Shown here piece after piece: positions 1-10,310 of a stretch of DNA of 64,000 nt; the first letter of the stretch is position 1, and each line of letters opens with the position of its first letter. This DNA is from Aquanectria penicillioides (taxonomy: Eukaryota; Ascomycota; Sordariomycetes; Hypocreales; Nectriaceae), in the NCBI GenBank assembly GCA_003415625.1, contig PYIU01000001.1:3906746-3970745 (forward strand). The letters run 5' to 3'. Both the position numbers and the translations under genes were made by a program. The notes under the pieces were generated by a model, which worked only from the letters and a program-made list of their open reading frames with translations, was not told the DNA's origin and did no database searches.

Positions 1-91
1 ACAGGTAGTAGAGGCCGGACGCGATGGCCAGAGTCAGGAAGCAGAAGCCAATGATGGCGCCGACATAGCCGACGAGAGGAAGAATCCACAT
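1..91 (-). CDS. SVP26: SVP26/ERV26-TEX261 family protein, N-terminus only (cut by window edge)
   Basis: Reading down from the ATG at 91 gives about 30 residues beginning MWILPLVGYVGAIIGF and continuing into a hydrophobic stretch that ends at the window edge. This N-terminus is typical of the SVP26/ERV26 (TEX261) family, multispanning early-secretory-pathway proteins that act as COPII cargo adaptors for type II membrane proteins such as glycosyltransferases. Only the first membrane segment is visible, so the rest of the gene cannot be checked. It is divergent from BUD23. The family call comes from the short N-terminal motif alone. Confidence 0.72.
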   Translation of the reverse strand, partial: MWILPLVGYVGAIIGFCFLTLAIASGLYYL

Positions 92-560
92 GATGGCAGT
101 TGCAGAGATCGCATGTGCTCACAAGAGTGTTGAGCTTACATTGCGAAAGGGATTCAGATGCAGGGAAGAAGGAAAAACCCGGTTGGTATTTGAGGCCAGC
201 GCGCAAAGGACACGTTCTGGGAGAGCCGGACCCGCGTCGTGCCAATCGCGGGTCGCCCAATTTCAAGCAGTCTCGGTGCGGGTGTTACTCCGCTCCGAGA
301 CGAGGTTGGCCTTGTTCGGACGGCAACTACTCCGTACCTAATGAATATCCGGTGGTCCGTGCTGCCGCTCGGTGCGCTATCGATAACGAAAACCACCCAC
401 TCCGCTCCACGAAAAAGTCGGAACCCTTGCTTCAAGAAAGAAATCCGACGGAAAAGCGACGACTCGAGCAAATTTGGCACCTGTCTTCGAGCTCAAAGCT
501 CTGTAAAGTGCATTATAAATTTGAAAACTTCATTTTGCCTTTTTCTTTCACATCACCACC
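92..560. promoter_or_regulatory. Divergent promoter between SVP26 and BUD23
   Basis: This 469-bp stretch separates two divergent start codons. It holds no credible gene; the open frames here lack family resemblance. An A/T-rich TATAAAT-like string lies at 514-520, about 40 nt before the BUD23 ATG, and could be a TATA element or simply part of the 5' leader. Confidence 0.4.
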
Positions 561-1456
561 ATGTCTCGCCCAGAGGACACGCTGTAAGCCACCCGAGCCC
601 CCCACCTCAATACCCCTCCAGCTCACACTTTCGCAGTGCGGCCGACGTTCATTATGACGATATCGAAGCCCGAAAGTACACGACGAGCTCTCGAATCCAA
701 AACATTCAGGCCTCAATGACCAGGCGTGCCCTTGAGCTGCTTGACCTCAAGTCGCCTTCTCTTATCCTCGATGTCGGGTGCGGTAGCGGTCTGTCCGGCG
801 AGATCCTCTCCTCACTCGACCCGGAGGAGGGTGGTCCTCATACATGGATTGGCATGGATGTGTCGCCTTCTATGCTTGACATCGCCCTGCAGCGAGATGT
901 CGAGGGCGATTTGATGTTGGCCGACATTGGCCAGGGCGTGCCATTCCGAGCCGGCGCATTCGATGCTGCCATCAGCATCTCAGCCATTCAATGGCTCTGC
1001 AGCGCCGAGACGAGCGATACCTCCCCCGCCGGACGCCTTACCCGATTCTTCAATGGTCTCTACGCATCTCTGAAACGAGGTGGACGGGCTGTCTGTCAGT
1101 TTTACCCCAAGAACGACCAGCAGCGACACATGATCACCCAAGCAGCGGTGAAGGCTGGATTTGGCGCTGGTCTTCTTGAAGACGACCCCGGCACCAAGAA
1201 TGTCAAGCTCTATCTTGTCCTGACTGTCGGAGGCGGCAGCATTAAGAAGCAGGGAGGCGATATTACTGGTGTCATCGACGGCATGGACAACGTTGACGTG
1301 TTGGATGCTCGAAAGCAACTCAAGAACAACAACACTGCCATCAAGAAGGGCAGCAAGGCTTGGATCATCAAGAAGAAGGAGCAGATGGAGAGGAAAGGAA
1401 AGGTTGTGAAATCCACCTCCAAGTACACTGGACGAAAGCGACGACCGGCATTCTAA
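561..1456 (+). CDS. BUD23: 18S rRNA (guanine-N7)-methyltransferase Bud23
   Basis: Two exons, 561-583 and 637-1456, joined across a 53-nt intron (GTAAGC...GCAG), give 280 residues, close to yeast Bud23. The splice creates MSRPEDTLAADVHYDDIEAR, matching the family N-terminus; starting at an upstream ATG in the open frame would not. The SAM-binding motif I is visible as LDVGCGSGLSGE, followed by the acidic loop GMDVSPSMLD and the ISAIQWLC segment. The C-terminus is very basic (KKGSK..., GRKRRPAF), as in Bud23, where it contacts pre-ribosomes. The protein methylates G1575 (yeast numbering) of 18S rRNA with Trm112 as partner during 40S maturation in the nucleus. Both partner and reaction are from family knowledge. 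Confidence 0.93.
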
Positions 1457-1854
1457 AACGACACTCGAGACGACTATTTTCATTTGCACGGCGTTGGTGG
1501 CTTGGCGGGCTGGAGCTTCAAAAATATGCTACAACAATTTCGGAAATTTGTTGGAATTGCCAGGAGTTCTTTAGATTCCAATGTACATATATCTTCTTTA
1601 CCGTTGATATCCCGTTATAGAAGATCCATTTTTTATTCACTTGCGGATTGGAGCAACATTTCTTGCGCAAAAGACCTCGCTCGCACCCCTAATTGCCGAT
1701 TCGCTCAGTGGTAAGTAACACTGCAATAAATCTAAGCCAGCTCGACAGCCGCCAGCCCAGCGTAATCTTTGATCATCGCTCACAGACTATAACCCTTACC
1801 AGGCATTTCTGCTCCAACCCCAAAATGCACACTCAATTCCACAATCTTCTAGCT
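1457..1854. other. Convergent 3' intergenic region
   Basis: This stretch lies between the 3' ends of BUD23 (plus strand) and the AAA ATPase gene (minus strand). An AATAAA string at 1725-1730 could serve as a polyadenylation signal. I see no coding sequence. Confidence 0.4.
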
Positions 1855-4816
1855 CTAGCGGATCCTTTCCTCTCTCGCTATTTCCTCATCTGTAATCCCA
1901 CTGTTTATATCATTCAAGTACTTGTCGAATTCACCCGTCACCTCGATCGCGTGCCGGAGGTGGGCGAATGTCATCGGCCTACCTTTAAACTGGGCCAGCT
2001 GTCTGGCAGTAGTGATCGAGTTTCGGATCTCTCGGCCATTCATTTTGTATTCCGAAAGCTCGGAGAAGTTGTTTTCAATATCGTCAAAGTCAATGAGCTG
2101 CTCTTCTATGTCTTTCAGGCGGCCAAAAAAGTTCTTCCAAATCTGCCTTCGCTGAGGTTTGCCGAGCGGTTTATAATGCAACGCCAGCTGGATTCTGGAT
2201 TTGAAGGCCTCGTCAAACGTGCCCACGCGGTTCGAGGTGAGAATCAGTATGCCTTCGTAATACTCGAGAGCGCGAAGGAAGACGGAGACGAGAGCATTTC
2301 TGTCAAGGTCACTCAGCGTCCGCTGTTCGAGGAACACCTCGGCCTCATCTAAGAGAACAACGCAACCCCACAACTTTCCGAGATGAAACACCGACTCCAG
2401 ATATCCTTCAACCTGATCTGGCCTGGTTCCTATGTCGCCACATGTTACGGGATAGAGGGGCTTCTCGGCCATCTCTGCGACACTCTCTGCCGTAAAAGTT
2501 TTCCCGGTTCCTGGGCCTCCGTGAAGAAGCATTATGAGGCCATTACCTTTGTTAGCTATGATATCCGTTCCACGTTCGGCGGCAAGTTGGTTCGTAACCA
2601 AGGCTTCGATAAGCTCCTTAGTGTCTTCTCGTAGTACTAAGTGCTTAAATGCCTGTTTATTCCAAGATACCTCATGGATCAGGTCAACCTCTAGGTCCTC
2701 TTTCCATGTCAGCCAGAAAACAAATGTCATGTTTTAGTTTCAACCAGAAGCCATACTCCATTTTTTTGTTCTCAAATCAAACCCAACAACTACTGTTGGG
2801 AATACAAGGAGGTCAGGTTCAGCCGGCGGCTCATCCATATCAAATATATGTTTAGGCATTTTCTCTGCCTTAATCACTTCATATTTCGCCGAACTGTAAG
2901 ATTCAGGGTGGATTTTCCTGTGCGTTTTTATGTCTACCATGAACCTCTTCGTTTGCTAGCATACGATATTAGCATCTTGAACCATCATAATTTGATAGTT
3001 ACCAGGTTTTCGTACAGCAAATGCGGAATCAGAAGGGTCGTCGTTGTAGGCAACCAATCTGCCTCTCCGGCATTTCCAAAATGTTTTGCCTCGTCTCTCC
3101 AACTTCTTCCGCACCTCTGGATCGACAAATCGTAATGGCACGAGATTCAGACTGTTAATATCAACTTCTTCCTCCGCTGAGTTAGCCTGGAGTTCCATCC
3201 TAACCATGTCCTTCACTTTTCGGAAAGCACCGGTGTATTGGTAAGACCAAGTGTTAATCTGCCAACTGAATTTCTTAGCTTTCTTCTGGCGCTCATCTTC
3301 TAAATCCTGGTCCAGATTCGGATCTTGCCCCGGGCTTCTCTCGGGGGAAGTCAATAGTTGCGATGTGGCAACATGAGCCTTGGGTGATGTTTTTATATTG
3401 GAAACCAGGACTTCTCCTGGCCGAATCAAAAATGCCATTGAGGTATAAGATATGCAACCACGGCCAATCTGCGCGTCTACTTTGTTGTATATATCGGCAT
3501 AATTGCACTCAATCCAGTTTATGAGGGCTCGGAATTCTGCCGATTGGCTCATCACAGGGCTCTCAGGAGTGACAAATGTTCGATACCGGTGCCACCACAA
3601 ATATGGTGCTTTCAGAGGTTGTGCAATATCAAGATCAGGAAAATCAACCCGAAAATTCGGTTGTTGATGCAAAAACGCTTTGATGGCTTCTATGATCTCA
3701 TTAGAGATTAGTCGTATGCTTTGATTAGCAGGTTTTGGACTGGGGAATTCTTTGTTTTGGCGCAACGCCGCTTTGGCTTCAGCTCTGCCGTGGTTCTCGG
3801 TATACACGTTGTTTACCACAAAAGCCACATTTGGCCTTCGACGGACATATGCCTCGGGATCAGCAATTGGTGATTTGCCCTTCAGCTCGATCTGGTCACC
3901 AAGCAGATGCCAAACAGGTTCCGCAAGATAGACCTCACTCATATCGCTGAAGAGACTGTCATAATCATCACTGTCATCGTCCCGATGATTTTCTTCGTCG
4001 CTTACGACTTCATTCTCTTGAATGATATGAAATACTTGCCACATCGGTTCCGTAGTTTTGTTGCCATTAGGGTCTCTCAATCGTCGATTTTCCACTTCTA
4101 AGTCTTTGATCCGCCGTTTTAATTGCTCTACAAACGAACGGTGATGCGTGGAGGACTCTGAATCTTCAGATTCAGTCACATCAGCGGTCGAATATGAATC
4201 AGATTTTGATACTAGACAAGATACGTCGTTAGTGAACCTATGTGGCTAAACTCAAGGCTCGGGAAAACTCCAGTACCTTGGATGGGTTCCTCGGCCTCAA
4301 GACTGTCCGTTTGGGTTCCCTCTAGCCTAGAGGTCCGGGGGTTTTTAGGACCCCTCACTGGTCTCTTTTTCGATGGTTTAGCACTAAAAAAACTTGCCCA
4401 CGAATCATGACCTTTCGCAGTTTGCTGAGGGCTTTGTTTTGCTCGCAAATTCAGTTGTTCTGGCGATGGTGCTGGCACGCCACGACCGTAGCCCTCAACT
4501 CCGGGGTCAACAGACGGCTTCGGGTAGGGTGCGTGAGTTCCTGTCGCTGCGAGGAGGAGACTTTTGTCAAAAGTACTCCTCGCTGTTTGATCTGATGAAA
4601 TTGTGGGGTGCTTTTGATGCTCCCACTTTTGTGTCTCCAATGGAATAGCTGCCTTAATATTCCTTTGAGCACTTGTCTTGTTTCATCAAATCTTGAACTT
4701 ACGTGGCCAGTAACTGTCGGAGGCATCCCAGGATATCTACCCGACTGTTTATGTGCTGAGCTCATTTCAAGCTGTGTCTTTGAGTAGGGAATCTTAGAAG
4801 TTTGTTTGGGCTCCAT
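1855..4816 (-). CDS. AAA+ ATPase, fungal DUF7025-AAA type
   Basis: Five exons on the minus strand: 4703-4816, 4277-4652, 3016-4211, 2757-2955 and 1855-2699, giving 909 residues. Introns are 50, 65, 60 and 57 nt and all phases agree; the first acceptor (TATTAAG) is the least certain. The N-terminal 230 residues are low-complexity and basic, followed by a predicted coiled coil (EQLKRRIKDLEVENRRL). A conserved middle region follows with KRFMVDIKT and WNKQAFKHLVL, typical of this fungal family. Walker A is GGPGTGKT at about 689-696, Walker B VVLLDEAE at about 742-749, and a TSNRVGTFDEAFKSRI segment carries the sensor and arginine residues. These ATPases are widespread in filamentous fungi; their substrates are unknown. 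It starts 307 bp from a divergent STAND-like gene. Confidence 0.85.
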
Positions 4817-5123
4817 TGAGTGAACTAAGCAGAGAGTCGTTGAATGGTGGCAAACTGGTCATATGGCAGAGATGTGTGCGAATCACGCGTACTTAAGGCT
4901 GCTTATCGACTGGGCTTCCGATTCGTGCCCGCTTTCCCAGCTCGATATGGTATGGACTGATCAGGCTCCATGGAGCCGGCTACTCCTCGAATTATGCAGG
5001 GATAGGCGGCCAGTGATCAACCAACCCAGGCATTCTTTTTTCAGCCTCGTTTCGGAAGTACAGTTGTGCAAGATAGTTTCGTAACACTCCCATCATAGCT
5101 CTTCGACTTGAAACCTTTCCAGC
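4817..5123. promoter_or_regulatory. Divergent promoter of the AAA ATPase / STAND-like pair
   Basis: These 307 bp separate the two divergent start codons and must hold both promoters. I see no clear TATA box and no coding sequence. The short spacing makes shared regulation possible. Confidence 0.4.
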
Positions 5124-6993
5124 ATGATTCATCCTATAAGAGAGGTCTCTTCATCAATTACCAAATCCACCATGAAGACTAGACCTCGCATAATCAACAG
5201 TGAGGAGTCTTTTCATCTCTGGTATCGACCAGAAAAGCCAGGTGAGACTACTGCTGTGCTTACGCGTGTGCTAAGCGGAATCCTTTCTCAAGTCATCGCA
5301 CTAATCATATCCATAAGACTATCAGGCTGCGGGCATAGCAGAAACAGCATTCCAAGCTGCTGCTGCACAGTTTTCAGATCTTTTCACGCTTAGTGGGGGT
5401 AAAATCATTCCCAATGCCCCAACGAGCCTGAAAGATGTGTTTCAGGCCGTGACGGAGTCTAAAGAGAGATACGACCGTGCTCATATGAAGTCATCCAAGG
5501 CCAAGAAATGGCTTCAGCGGCTCTCTGCGAACATCTGTCATTACAGTAATATTCTAGACGTTCTTGTTCAACATCATCCAGAATATGTGTCTCTTGTGTG
5601 GGGGGCGATGAAACTATTGTTTGTTGTGAGCCAACCTCTTGAATATCTTGCAACGAGAACAGTTAGTGATTGTACAATAGGGTGTTGTGAACCATGAAAA
5701 AGCAACTACTCTCCTGGCAAAGTCTCTGACCCAGATCGCGGAGAGTCTACCTCGCTTTGAGCTTAAATCAAGGCTATACAAAACATCTCGAATAGAACAA
5801 GCGATAGAGGAACTTTACTCGTTAATCCTTGAGTTTTTAGTTAGGGCTCACACGTGGTACAATGAATCGAAGATTCAGCGCATGATTCATTCCATAGCAC
5901 AACCCCCAGAGTTGCGCTACAACGACCTCCTCGAAGATATCTTTGCCTGTGGCAATAAGATCGACCAACTCGCCAATGCAGGCTCCCAGGCGGAGCTAAG
6001 AGATATGCACAACGAGATTAAAGATCTCCGAATAGTTTTAGATGTATTGGTATCTACAGTAGGAGCCTCCGATGTATCACTTCATAGCTTAGTGACCAAG
6101 GTTGTCTGTAAGTGACCAAATTCTTTGTCCTATTCAGACGTATTGACCATGGTGTCATAGCGACTCAAGCAGTTCATTCAAGCGCGCTTCTTGATACCAA
6201 TGACAAATTATCAGATTTACAGCTTTCGGATATCTTGTCTGGAATCTCGAGGGTTCCGCTTGATGATCCGATGACTTGCTATCAATATCGCCTCTTCTTC
6301 AGGGACCGAAGAGCTTCTGGTATCGGATCCATTGTTTCAACAAATGAGTTTTGGTTATCACCAAGGTTGTACACATGGTCATCATCAAAAGAGACGTCTA
6401 TTGTGGGGCTTAAAGGATCAATCTCAACACAGGATGTATTGCGCGACTTCTGTGTGAGCATCATAAGAGAACTACGCCAAGCTAGCGTACCAGTTCTCTG
6501 GGTCATGAAAGGATCTGCCAGTAGCAGAAATGATGGGCTATGCTCCAGTATTGACGTATTACAGTATCTCACCTTTCAAGTTATTCGGCTTGCTGGGAAC
6601 TCTCAGACTGAAAAAGATTTATCATGGAAATGTTCTCAGTTTAAAATGGCATCGACGTTTCGAGATTGGCTGGGTCTCCTAAAAATGACGATACAGAAGA
6701 TTCGAGTACGAAACATGTATATTGTGCTGGATTTGGAGGTGATCTCCTCAACACTGCAAGAGTCGGAGGGAAGCAATCTGGTTTCAGAGCTCTTCCAATC
6801 ACTTCGTGATTTGGAAAATGGTGTGAAATTAATCATTATTTCATACACGCCAATATCTTCGAGACATATTCCAAAGGCATTATCAGATATGGTCATCTCG
6901 ATTAGGGCCACTGGCAGGAATAAGTCCCAAGCAAAGGCCGTGAGTCGAGGTGCCGCTGCTCGTGTCACTCTCAGACCCTCCCGAAAGCGCTAA
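5124..6993 (+). CDS. Fungal STAND/NACHT-like protein with degenerate P-loop
   Basis: Exons 5124-5241, 5339-5625, 5681-6107 and 6161-6993 give 554 residues; introns are 97, 55, 55 and 53 nt (the last uses GTAAGT...CATAG with an ATTGAC branch site). A start at the in-frame ATG 5172 is also plausible. The N-terminal helical region (SEESFHLWY, WGAMKLLFV, VVNHEKATTLLAKSLTQI) resembles the N-terminal domain of many fungal NLR-like proteins (DUF7708-like). The C-terminal half looks like a nucleoside-triphosphatase fold, but the P-loop position reads GLKGSIS at about 360 with no GK(S/T), and the Walker B-like strand is YIVLDLEV at about 464. It ends in a basic tail without ankyrin, WD40 or TPR repeats. 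Likely a non-hydrolysing regulator; function unknown. Confidence 0.75.
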
Positions 6994-7061
6994 GCCAATG
7001 TGGACGATATTAGAATACACACAACATCAACACAAAAAACCAAACTTACAGGACATAGCTA

Positions 7062-8674
7062 CAGTGGGGGTGAAAAAATTCCGACACATTCCGAGTCAAC
7101 CCAGTGTCACTATACCTCCACCAAAAGAGGCTTCACTTTCAAATAATTCTAATAAATCCAAATAAATATATATCAACTATCTATATACATCAATATATAG
7201 CCCTTTAGATAGAGATTCTAATGGCCTTTTTAATATTTTGTATACTAGCCTTGCGCGCGTATAACTGCTTGCATTCTGCGCTTTATTGAAAAGATTAGGT
7301 TTTGTAGCACCTTTAGCTTAATCTCTTCCTATAGCTTAATTGCAGCTTCAATAAGGCACTGCTTTAATTCCTTATTTTTAGGCATAGTTAAGAGATTAGG
7401 ATACTGCTTGTATATCCTTATTTTAAGGATTGCCTATAGATTTTCAATAGGGTTGAGATTAGGGCTATAGGGCGGCCAATCTATTACTTTAGCCCTTTGG
7501 TTTTTATACCATTCTAGCAGCTAGCTTATTATTAATTGCAATTGAAAAAGAGGGGAATTATTGTATTGAAAGCAGCTATTTCTAGTGACAATTTAAGGAA
7601 GGTATTGCTATAGGCATTTAAGTAGAACTCGCGCTATAATGCCGCTATAGTTTAAGTCTGCATCGCCATAAAGAGGGACCATTAGAATGTGTTAAACCCG
7701 AGGTATTCTGTACATGGGGAAACACCAGGACGCACTTCGGATCATAGAAACGAAGCTTGGAATGATTGGATGAAGGTTATGTGAATACAATGTAGCTCTA
7801 TTAGGTCTAGCGCAACTCGACCCCTCTTTTAGAGCCTGAGCGATGAAGTAAGGCTGGGAAGAAGAAGAAGAAAAACAAGAATACACACAATTACACAACT
7901 GGTTCGGTTCAATAGAATGTATCTATAATAGCTAAAGGCGCTAAAAAACATTTACAAATGCCTTATTAAAGTAATATAGATCTAAACATTCTTTTTAAAT
8001 AGTCTCTTATACTAGAAACTATTAGAGGAATTATAATTATAAAGAGATTATATACTAGCTTATAAAAGCACTAAATGCATCTCTAGCCCTTGCCTTAGGC
8101 TACAATAACTTTATCTAAAAAGGTCTAAGACTTCTAAAAATCTATAGATATATATATATATTGCTTAGTAAAGTGCAATTGTTTTCTAGCTATAGCCTTA
8201 TTAATAAAAGGCTGGATAAATAACCAAAAGTGCATAATGCCTTCCTTTTTAAGGAATATTAAAACTATCTTCTTTAAATAGCTCAATCCGGCTTCTTTAA
8301 TTAATTCCTTAATTTAAATATAAGGGTTATGCCCTATAACTTATAGTATCCATCTCCTTTCCTAGGCTCCTATCTTATGCGGCCGGCCAGACCTAAGTTG
8401 ATCTTGGCCGCTCTATTGGTTACGATATTGCCTTACCACACTATAAATCGCATGCCGACTTAGCCCCTCATTGCGCGCGATAGAGGCAGCGGATACGCCC
8501 GAGTTGTACCTCCAAACAATCCTTGTTCTCGTATGAGGTGAATGATGCACTTGCGATACCATTCTAACCTTATTTGGCTGTGCAATAAGCTGTTGAAGTT
8601 GAATGTTGATTATGGTGTAGGTAGAGGGAAAGCGGGGTACATGAAAATGTGTCGTAACTTTTGATGCCCCACTG
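7062..8674 (-). mobile_element. Decayed Tc1/mariner transposon with intact ends
   Basis: The element is bounded by TA dinucleotides (7060-7061 and 8675-8676). It has imperfect terminal inverted repeats of about 31 bp that share CAGTGGGG at the tips and CGACACATT further in. On the minus strand, 8413-8562 encodes a transposase helix-turn-helix start (SIARNEGLSRHAIYSVV). Beyond it, broken frames read IKELIKEAGLSYLKK, LKKEGIMHFWLF and finally VIDWPPYSPNLNPIENL, the hallmark DDE-transposase motif, with stops replacing the following Trp. The interior is strongly AT- and TA-rich, consistent with C-to-T repeat-induced point mutation. The total length without the nested insertion is about 1.39 kb. 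Not functional. Confidence 0.85.
7691..7912. mobile_element. 222-bp insertion nested in the Tc1/mariner copy
   Basis: An octamer TAGAATGT occurs at 7683-7690 and again at 7913-7920, directly flanking 222 bp whose base composition is normal, unlike the AT-rich transposon around it. Removing the insert restores a plausible transposase reading across the junction (RYILMVPLYGD). An 8-bp duplication is typical of hAT elements. The insert ends (GTTAAACCCGAGG and the reverse of GGTTCGGTTCAA) are weakly alike in inverted orientation. A solo LTR is an alternative, but the 5-bp duplication and terminal CA expected of one do not fit well. Confidence 0.55.
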
Positions 8675-9012
8675 TAGGTAGTTTGATGTCTTACGACAAT
8701 TTCAGCGCAAGTTTGCATATCACTTGGGCTCCATACACTCATAGTGGAATGCAATACATGAATACATACATGGCGTCTGCGTGTGCCTTCATTGAGAGCA
8801 TGAAAATCCCGAGAGCATAAATGCCGTCTGCACCTAATGATCTCTAACGCCAGGGTGTATGTAATTCTAAGAGGCCAATTGTCCATACAAAGGAACAGAA
8901 TTATTCCAAACCTCTTCACTTTTGGGTGCCTCCAGGCTGTAGCTCTTCCAGCAGGTGTCCCAAAACCCTCAACATCCGATGCAATTTGATGGAACTCCGA
9001 CCCCAAAAGTCC
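8675..9012. other. Intergenic stretch right of the transposon
   Basis: This stretch lies between the transposon TA target and the 3' end of the broken gene at 9013. A minus-strand frame runs through it into the transposase helix-turn-helix, but that part has no recognisable motif and crosses the inverted repeat, so it is probably chance. Confidence 0.4.
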
Positions 9013-10310
9013 CTAATCCATGCCCATCACAATGTCGCTTTCCGAATCATAATCAATAGCTTCATATAACATCATCATACCTTCAAATATCATGTCTTTC
9101 AAGAAGAGGTTTTCCATCCAGCCTTGAGAGCTGTCCAGCTCACCAGGGAGCCTCAATGTACTCTTGAGACCTTTTGATACCATGCCATGGTGTCCTTCGC
9201 CATATTCCATCGACAACTCCATTCTTTCGAATTGGTGTATATTTTGAATAAGAAGGTACGCATTATTGCATTTCGTGCTGAGGCCAGAAGCCATTAAAGT
9301 ACCATATAGCTCATCTGATTTGGTAGTGTCCGGATCTCCTAGGGAAGAAGAAAGGCCACTTATTGATTCTTTGATCTGTTTCACTGTGTGATTGTAAAGT
9401 TTCTGGTAGTAATGGATCTTCATGCTGCTTTCTGTGAGTATTTGACTTCATGATTCTGCTGTTAACACTGACTGCTGCACTGGCTCTACCCATATTGTTT
9501 AGACAGTTATGGTAAGGTCTTAGTACTGGCCAGATGAAGTTACCTTCTGCTGACTGTGATAATTGCGAGCAGCGGAATCTTAGCTCTTCCATCCACTTCT
9601 CTTCCTCTCAGTCACCTCGATATATACCACAAGTATGCGCGGCTTCGAGAAGAAAGAGTTGTCGAAGAAGACTACACTCTAGTCGAAAGTTCAGAGAAAA
9701 AATGGGATGAAAGCCATTCACCCGGCGACTTGTAAATCCACGGCAGTGTATCCGTCGTCGGTGAGGAATCCGCAACTTCACTTGTTTTCCGAAGGTGCGC
9801 CCAACACCCCTGCATCCGAGGTTCTTAAAAGTGTGGTGCTTATTCACACAAGACGGCATTTTGCCTCCCGCACAAAAGATTGCACTAGGTCTCTTGTAAT
9901 ATACTACATCATCCGTTATTTTAAGAGCATCTTTCAACCTCTTGGGGTCAGCTCTTCGGATCTGGCCATCCGTCATGTAGGGGAGCATATCAACGATCGA
10001 CAGGTCTTCAAGAACGCTCAGAGTTCCACAGGAGGCTACCTTGAAGATATCTCTGATGGCAGAAAGTGTTTTTGACTCCTCGATTACAACTTTTGTTCCT
10101 TCGCGAAACGGATGGTCGTGGTGAGGGTTTCTCAAAATCACCATGATGCCCCCTGTTGATGGTCGCCCCGCCAATTCTTGGGTCACCATAACTTTGTCGG
10201 TTTTTCGGCCGAGTCTCTGTCCCAATATGCAGATATCAGAGACGTGTACACTAGATCTCGAAAATTTAGGCTTATTTATAGGTCGAAATAGTCTTCTGAT
10301 TCGATAGTCA
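9013..10310 (-). pseudogene. Conserved fungal protein broken by an in-frame TGA (UDG-like fold suspected)
   Basis: Frame 10225 to 9608 ends in TGA at 9608-9610, and exactly in frame six codons later the reading continues at 9592 (KWMEELRFRC). A further intron, about 9436 to 9535, then leads into the exon ending at 9013. Across the stop the protein reads GIYRGD-stop-EEEKWMEEL, so a Trp codon changed by one base is the simplest explanation. The open frame also extends upstream of the ATG at 10225 to about 10310 (ICILGQRLGRKTDK). Segments SIVDMLPY, KRPSAIFCAGGK and RVNGFHP resemble a uracil-DNA-glycosylase-like fungal family; that is a weak inference. Probably a recent pseudogene, or a single-base assembly error. 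Confidence 0.55.

Noticed and set aside
239..560. Upstream extension of the BUD23 open frame
   Set aside because: The family N-terminus MSRPEDTL is encoded at 561 in another frame and joined by a normal intron, so the upstream part is not coding.
6108..6137. 30-nt intron GTAAGT...TTCAG in the STAND-like gene
   Set aside because: Too short for a fungal intron and leaves the wrong phase. The next acceptor at 6160 gives 53 nt, a branch site and the right frame.
8413..9006. 197-codon minus-strand gene
   Set aside because: Only the last 49 codons resemble a protein (transposase helix-turn-helix); the rest crosses the transposon end into unrelated DNA.
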